This document shows positions 6,858-10,239 of a stretch of DNA of 10,239 nt, one piece after another. The stretch's first letter is position 1. Each line of letters begins with the position of its first letter. Below the pieces are notes generated by a model that was not told where the DNA came from, searched no databases, and was given only the letters and a program-made list of their open reading frames with translations. Position numbers and translations under genes: made by a program. Source of the stretch: Cephalothrix spiralis (taxonomy: Eukaryota > Nemertea > Palaeonemertea > Archinemertea > Cephalotrichidae); the NCBI GenBank assembly GCA_032353305.1, contig JAUCNG010413580.1, positions 1-10,239 of the forward strand, in the 5' to 3' direction.

Positions 6858-6936
6858 TTTCCGGCTGGAATAGAACACCCGATCTTGAATTATCTCAATA
6901 TCGAAGTAGCGCATAAACTAGCTGCGCCACAGACGC
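6858..6936 (-). pseudogene. tRNA-like sequence, minus strand
   Basis: Read on the minus strand, TGGCGCAGCTAG (plus 6918-6929) matches the A box, and GGTGTTCTATTCC (plus 6867-6879) resembles the B box. The D stem is intact: GCGC and GCGC enclose an 11-base loop AGCTAGTTTAT, the spacing found in real tRNAs. The anticodon arm and acceptor stem are not convincingly paired, so it is probably a tRNA pseudogene or the head of a SINE whose body differs from the family seen elsewhere here. A second possible A-box word GATGGTTAGCATAG lies just upstream in the minus sense. Confidence 0.5.
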
Positions 6937-7733
6937 TATGCTAACCATCGAGCGATTGTAATATTTATCTCGTAAGGTAGATCAATATCATGAATATTAA
7001 TAGAATTACCGTTAGCCAATCACGTTGTTCCTTCTGAATTGAGCAAAGAATCAATTAACCTTAGCTCTTACTGTACTGGAGTTTAGGTGATAGTGAATAT
7101 AATAAGACTTAATAAGTGTTCAGATTAAACGTAGGGGATTGGAATGAGGAGGCCAACTTTTACGTCGTTCTATGATTGATGTAACTTATACCTTTGTATA
7201 GCTTTTAGCATTACGATATGATGTACTACAATTTATCGACACAGAAGCATTTTTCGAAGACACAGAAAAAACTTGACCAGATTTTAACAGCCTTCATTTC
7301 TGATTCATTTATAAACGATATAAAATCATCCTTCAAAATTTTTACCCATTACTTTCGTAGACAAATGGGGTAAGAACCTACTGAACCGAATGATTTTATT
7401 TAGGCAATAAATTTGATCTCAATTTTACCTTCAGGCAGTAAAATTGAAGTGTCTCCCTATTTTAAAATGTTGGCCAATAAATTCGACCTGCAGTCTCATA
7501 AGCGACAAGGCAGGAAACATTATATCAGAAAAACGAGCAATTTTGTAGGAAAATTCTAAATACGCACATTGATAACAAAAGAAATTTGGTACAAATCTGT
7601 TCAACCACACTAGTGAACTACATAAATTTCACCAAGGTTGCAAAGTCAATTCACTTTTCACATAAATGCACTGAGAATATTTACAAGTCCAATTTTAGGA
7701 TGATGGAAACTAGCATTCAACTCAACTTACATG
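6937..7733. other. non-coding stretch with a small inverted repeat
   Basis: No gene is seen. CAATTTTAC (7420-7428) and GTAAAATTG (7438-7446) form a perfect 9-bp stem with a 9-base loop. GGCAATAAATTTGATCT (7403) and GGCCAATAAATTCGACCT (7472) are imperfect direct repeats flanking it. TAGCATTCAACTC near 7711 matches a word inside the 109-bp repeat B but is too short to interpret. Confidence 0.4.
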
Positions 7734-7985
7734 ATGGGTGTCAGATAGACTTCTCGAAATAAACACAGGCGGTCCGCTTGCTCGATCATTTACCCGTATG
7801 CCCCGCACTCTAATTTATTTTCTATATACCGATTAGAGTCGGATTTACCCCGACAGTGTCCCACTCCACGTATTTATACTGACCGAGCAACCCAGTATCC
7901 GGTCTGTGTTCGTACCCCTAGGGAGTCTCGAACATGCAACCTTCCGATTGGAAGGCGAATTCGCTACCTCATGCGCCTCGCCTCA
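7734..7985 (-). mobile_element. tRNA-derived SINE, copy 3 (deleted body, different head)
   Basis: Body landmarks are GTCAGATAGACTTCTCGAA (plus 7739-7757), GGTCCGCTTGCTCGATCATT, CTATATACCGATTAG, CAGTGTCCCACTCCACGTAT and CTGACCGAGCAACCCAG. The GGGAGGGA segment and the AACTTGC...GATGGAAAGTGG segment are missing. The minus-strand head carries TTCCAATCGGAAGG (an anticodon-arm-like fold) and GCATGTTCGAGACTCCC (B box); this differs from the heads of copies 1, 2 and 4. The TATATAGAAGAAG tail is absent. ACTTCTCGAA is shared only with copy 5, where copies 1 and 2 have ACTGGCTCAA. Confidence 0.75.
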
Positions 7986-8167
7986 GCACCGGAGGATAAC
8001 CAGAATTTTTCGGGAGAATCATCGTAGCTACCTTAAGTGATGAACCGACTGCACCAAATCTGTTATATTCGGGAGAGAAGACCATGCTTTTTCAGGAGTA
8101 TTTTTGTTTTATTGAAATTTACATAATTATTAATTAAGGTCTATATGACATCATCTAACTATTCATT
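7986..8167. other. spacer between SINE copies
   Basis: No gene or repeat is recognised; the right half is A/T-rich. Confidence 0.4.
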
Positions 8168-8489
8168 CTTCTTCTATATAGGGCGTCAGATGACTAGCTT
8201 AAATAGACATAATGGTCCTCTTGCTGAGCATTTAGGCTGTAGACCTAACCCTGCACTCTAATCTATTTTCTATATACCGATTAGCAGTGGGATTTTTAGC
8301 CCGAAGGGAGGGACAGTGTCCAACTCCACGTATTTAACCTGATCGAGCCACCAAGGAAGCTATGCGCTGAGGAACTTGCTTAAGGTTCCACCCGATGGAA
8401 AGTGGTGTCGAGACTGGGTATCGATTATAGACATTATAGGACCCCTGAATTACAACGCCAGCGCTCTGACCAACTTACCACCGGCCGTA
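8168..8489 (-). mobile_element. tRNA-derived SINE, copy 4 (full body, tRNA-like head of another type)
   Basis: The body is complete: CTTCTTCTATATAGGGCGTC (plus 8168-8187), CTAATCTATTTTCTATATACC, GATTAGCAGTGGG, GAAGGGAGGGACAGTGTCC, AAGCTATGCGCTGAGGAACT and GATGGAAAGTGGTGTCGAG. The head in minus sense has TAAGTTGGTCAGAGCGCTGG and TTGTAATTCAGGGGTCC, a D-arm plus anticodon-arm arrangement reminiscent of tRNA-Thr-like or Val-like sequences, with a weak B box AATCGATACCC. Thus the same body is joined to a head unlike those of copies 1 and 5. No clear target duplication seen. Confidence 0.85.
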
Positions 8490-8905
8490 TACATTGTTTG
8501 AGGACACAGATATAGCATTATCCTAGGACTTCCCGCTAAATCTAATTACTGCCGAATACAAAAATGACACAGTGCCCAGATACAATGGGTCAACCTAGTG
8601 AGTCAGTAAAATGCAATAATGCACAGACATGATTTTTTTGTCAGCAAATCCATCTTCTGACAATTGTAATTTGTCATTGGGATCGTTTGCACGATTTATG
8701 GCTTATCTTCTCATGCTAAATCCAATCCATCTCAACTCAAAATCGAAGTGTTATACTAATTGCCTTTGTTTTGACGGCTAATTCGGCCGCATGAATAATT
8801 TCTGATTTCCTGAAACTTCTAGCCTGTGATAATTGAGTAAACAAAAGTTCAATTTACTAATACAAAACTTAATCTAATATAATGATGGCTAAAATCGTTC
8901 ACAAA
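8490..8905. other. non-coding spacer
   Basis: About 415 bp without recognised gene. An imperfect palindrome around CTGACAATTGTAATTTGTCA (8657-8676) is the only structure noted. Confidence 0.4.
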
Positions 8906-9220
8906 CTTCTTCTATATCTTCTTCTATATAGGGCGTCAGATGACTTCTCGAATAGACACAAGTGTTCACTTGCCGAGCATTTACCCTTAGGCCAGTAGAC
9001 TTATCCCGCACTCGAATCTACTTTCTATATACCGATTAGCAGTCGGGTTTACCCCGACGGAGGGACAGCGACCCACTCCACGTATTTAACCTGACCGAGC
9101 CACCCATGAGGCAGTACGCTGGAGAACTTGCCTAAGGTTCTACCCGATGGAAAGTAGCCGGGTCTCGAACCCAGGACCTCCGGATTCGGAGACCAACGCG
9201 CTACCACCGAGCCGCACGGA
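8906..9220 (-). mobile_element. tRNA-derived SINE, copy 5 (near full length, best-preserved head)
   Basis: The minus-strand head shows GGCTCGGTGGTAGCGCG (A box), CTCCGAATCCGGAGG (anticodon-arm-like stem CTCCG/CGGAG) and GGGTTCGAGACCCGG (B box; plus 9158-9172). The body follows with the common landmarks. The tail is two direct copies of an ATATAGAAGAAG unit (plus 8906-8930), consistent with a short-repeat SINE tail. It shares ACTTCTCGAA with copy 3 and the head type with copy 1. Copy 1 has GTGGTGTCGAG between body and B box while copy 5 has only GTAG, a small junction deletion. Confidence 0.85.
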
Positions 9221-9377
9221 TAGACAATTATTCTCTTTCGGGCATATTTTTTTACGATTGTTAAAATATATTCATAATTGAGTCCCAGTATGATGTTATC
9301 TGGCTCTTAATTATACATTTTATTGGGATACACTTTATAGGCATTTTATGAGTAATAAAGGTTGTTTATAGGGTTTC
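9221..9377. other. spacer between SINE copy 5 and the palindromic element
   Basis: A/T-rich, no gene or repeat recognised. Confidence 0.4.
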
Positions 9378-9664
9378 TATACACAATGGGTGGAATTATT
9401 GCCGGGGAGCAATTTCGATGGTGTCTCTCCTAAAACGAATATATGGTTTAAATATAGAAAAACTATACATTTCTGGAAAGCTTATGAAATTGGTGTAGCG
9501 CCACGGGCATTCTTTATTTGCCCCACCACATTAGGCGGGGGTGGCGGGTCTAAACAAATTCCATAGGCTTTCCAGAAATATATAGTTAAACCATATATTC
9601 GTAGTTTTTAGAGAGGCAACATCGAAATTGCTCCTCCGGCAACAATTCCACCCAATTGTCTATA
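9378..9664. mobile_element. large palindromic element (MITE/foldback-like), about 287 bp
   Basis: The left arm (9378 to about 9505) and the right arm (about 9550 to 9664) are reverse complements over roughly 115-125 bp with few mismatches and one gap of about 14 bases. Shared landmarks, read inward on both arms, are TATA(C/G)ACAAT, GGGTGGAATT, TTGCCGG, GAGCAATTTCGATG, ACGAATATATGGTTTAA, ATTTCTGGAAAGC and TATG. The loop is GC-rich (GCCACGGGCA, GCCCCACCACATTAGG, GGGGGTGGCGGG) and has its own small stems. There is no ORF for a transposase. The ends read TATA on both sides. The superfamily cannot be assigned from the ends alone. Confidence 0.85.
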
Positions 9665-9712
9665 TTAACTCTTTGGCTGCCAGCGACTCGAATATAAGTC
9701 GGCGAAAAAATC
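9665..9712 (+). mobile_element. possible terminal sequence of a piggyBac-like non-autonomous element
   Basis: TTAA at 9665-9668 is followed by CTCTTTGGCTGCCAGCGACT and then an inverted motif CGACT...AGTCG (9682-9700). PiggyBac-superfamily elements insert at TTAA and often begin with a CCYTTTG-like terminus followed by a short subterminal palindrome, which is what is seen here. No matching reverse-complement end (GGCAGCCAAAGAG followed by TTAA) is found up to 10239, so the other end is outside the window or lost. Only one end is visible, so the call is tentative. Confidence 0.4.
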
Positions 9713-10239
9713 CCTACACCCGATTTAGTATTTTTTATTTTTGACCAATTTTTAGTAAGAATTTTTGAAATCCGATTACAGCACGTGAAAGCTGAGTTCA
9801 CTGCGGGTGGGGCATTTTTTTAATGGATTTTTGCAATATTTTTTTCTTTCTTGACATTGCGGCATCGTTAGTAAATTGAATAAAAAAGTCTATAGCCATA
9901 TTATGAACCCCTAGGTTCGTTGCTTCGAGGGATATCATAAAATTGGACCTCGATCATTGGGAAACCGGACACTTGGCCAAAACATCTGGCAAAAATGTCA
10001 GAATTTCGCTGTTTCTTGACGAATTTCCATTTTCACTCCCTTGCATTGAGGCCTTGAAGTGCGTGAAATGTTTTTTCTAGCATACAACAAAAAAGCCCAA
10101 GATCTAAGCTGTTCAAAATACTTGGTCCTAAGATTTTAGGACCCGAATAAGTTGATTTGACTGCACTGCGCCAGACAAAACTGATTTAATTAAAATCTAT
10201 GAATATTAGTGTATGATCTCAACAGACAGGGATTTCCTA
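9713..10239. other. non-coding end of window, possibly internal to the element beginning at 9665
   Basis: No gene is visible. GGTCCTAA (10124-10131) and TTAGGACC (10136-10143) form a perfect 8-bp stem with a 4-base loop, and GAACC/GGTTC (9905-9918) a shorter one. A 71-codon minus-strand frame (9586-9801) runs from this region into the palindrome arm and shows no family. The region may be the body of a non-autonomous DNA transposon, but no second terminus confirms it. Confidence 0.4.

Noticed and set aside
6744-6944. 66-codon plus-strand open frame
   Set aside because: It overlaps the minus-strand tRNA-like sequence, which explains that stretch better.
536-9220. Functional tRNA genes
   Set aside because: None of the tRNA-like sequences has a closing acceptor stem together with intact D, anticodon and T arms.
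9586-9801. 71-codon minus-strand open frame
   Set aside because: It crosses from the piggyBac-like end into the palindrome arm, so a single real exon is unlikely.

Overview
The window looks like AT-rich, non-coding nuclear DNA from a multicellular eukaryote. I find no convincing protein-coding exon, no operon-like layout and no bacterial signal. The best pointers to the host are at least five diverged copies of one tRNA-derived SINE family, several long imperfect palindromes of the MITE/foldback type, decayed minisatellites and long A/T-rich spacers. A marine invertebrate, perhaps a mollusc or other lophotrochozoan, fits this repeat texture, but that is an impression and not something the sequence proves.

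Layout. 1-535: a poly-C run, a pyrimidine-rich tract and a poly-G run, then featureless AT-rich DNA. 536-1440: a degenerate tRNA-like head, an imperfect foldback built of CGACGAAAATTCCTGT-like units, a GAAATTAC/GTC-type minisatellite and a decayed 70-bp-period repeat. 1690-2410: two 109-bp direct repeats enclosing a plus-strand tRNA-like head and SINE copy 1 on the minus strand. 2411-3490: no feature recognised. 3493-3900: a palindromic element of about 190 bp followed by short hairpins. 4059-4339: SINE copy 2. 4866-5350: short tandem repeats, CCCTGAC motifs and hairpins. 6110-6545: three long inverted repeats within 440 bp. 6858-6936: a minus-strand tRNA-like sequence. 7734-9220: SINE copies 3, 4 and 5. 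9378-9664: a palindromic element of about 287 bp, directly followed by TTAA and a piggyBac-like terminal sequence that runs towards the window end.

The parts do not work together as a pathway; the window is a nest of non-autonomous mobile elements. The SINE copies share a body and a 3' tail (minus-strand sense TATATAGAAGAAG) but carry clearly different tRNA-like 5' heads. All five lie on the minus strand. Their mobilising LINE, and the transposases for the palindromic elements, are not in the window. The few open frames of 60-90 codons lie in repeats or featureless AT-rich DNA and show no recognisable protein family.
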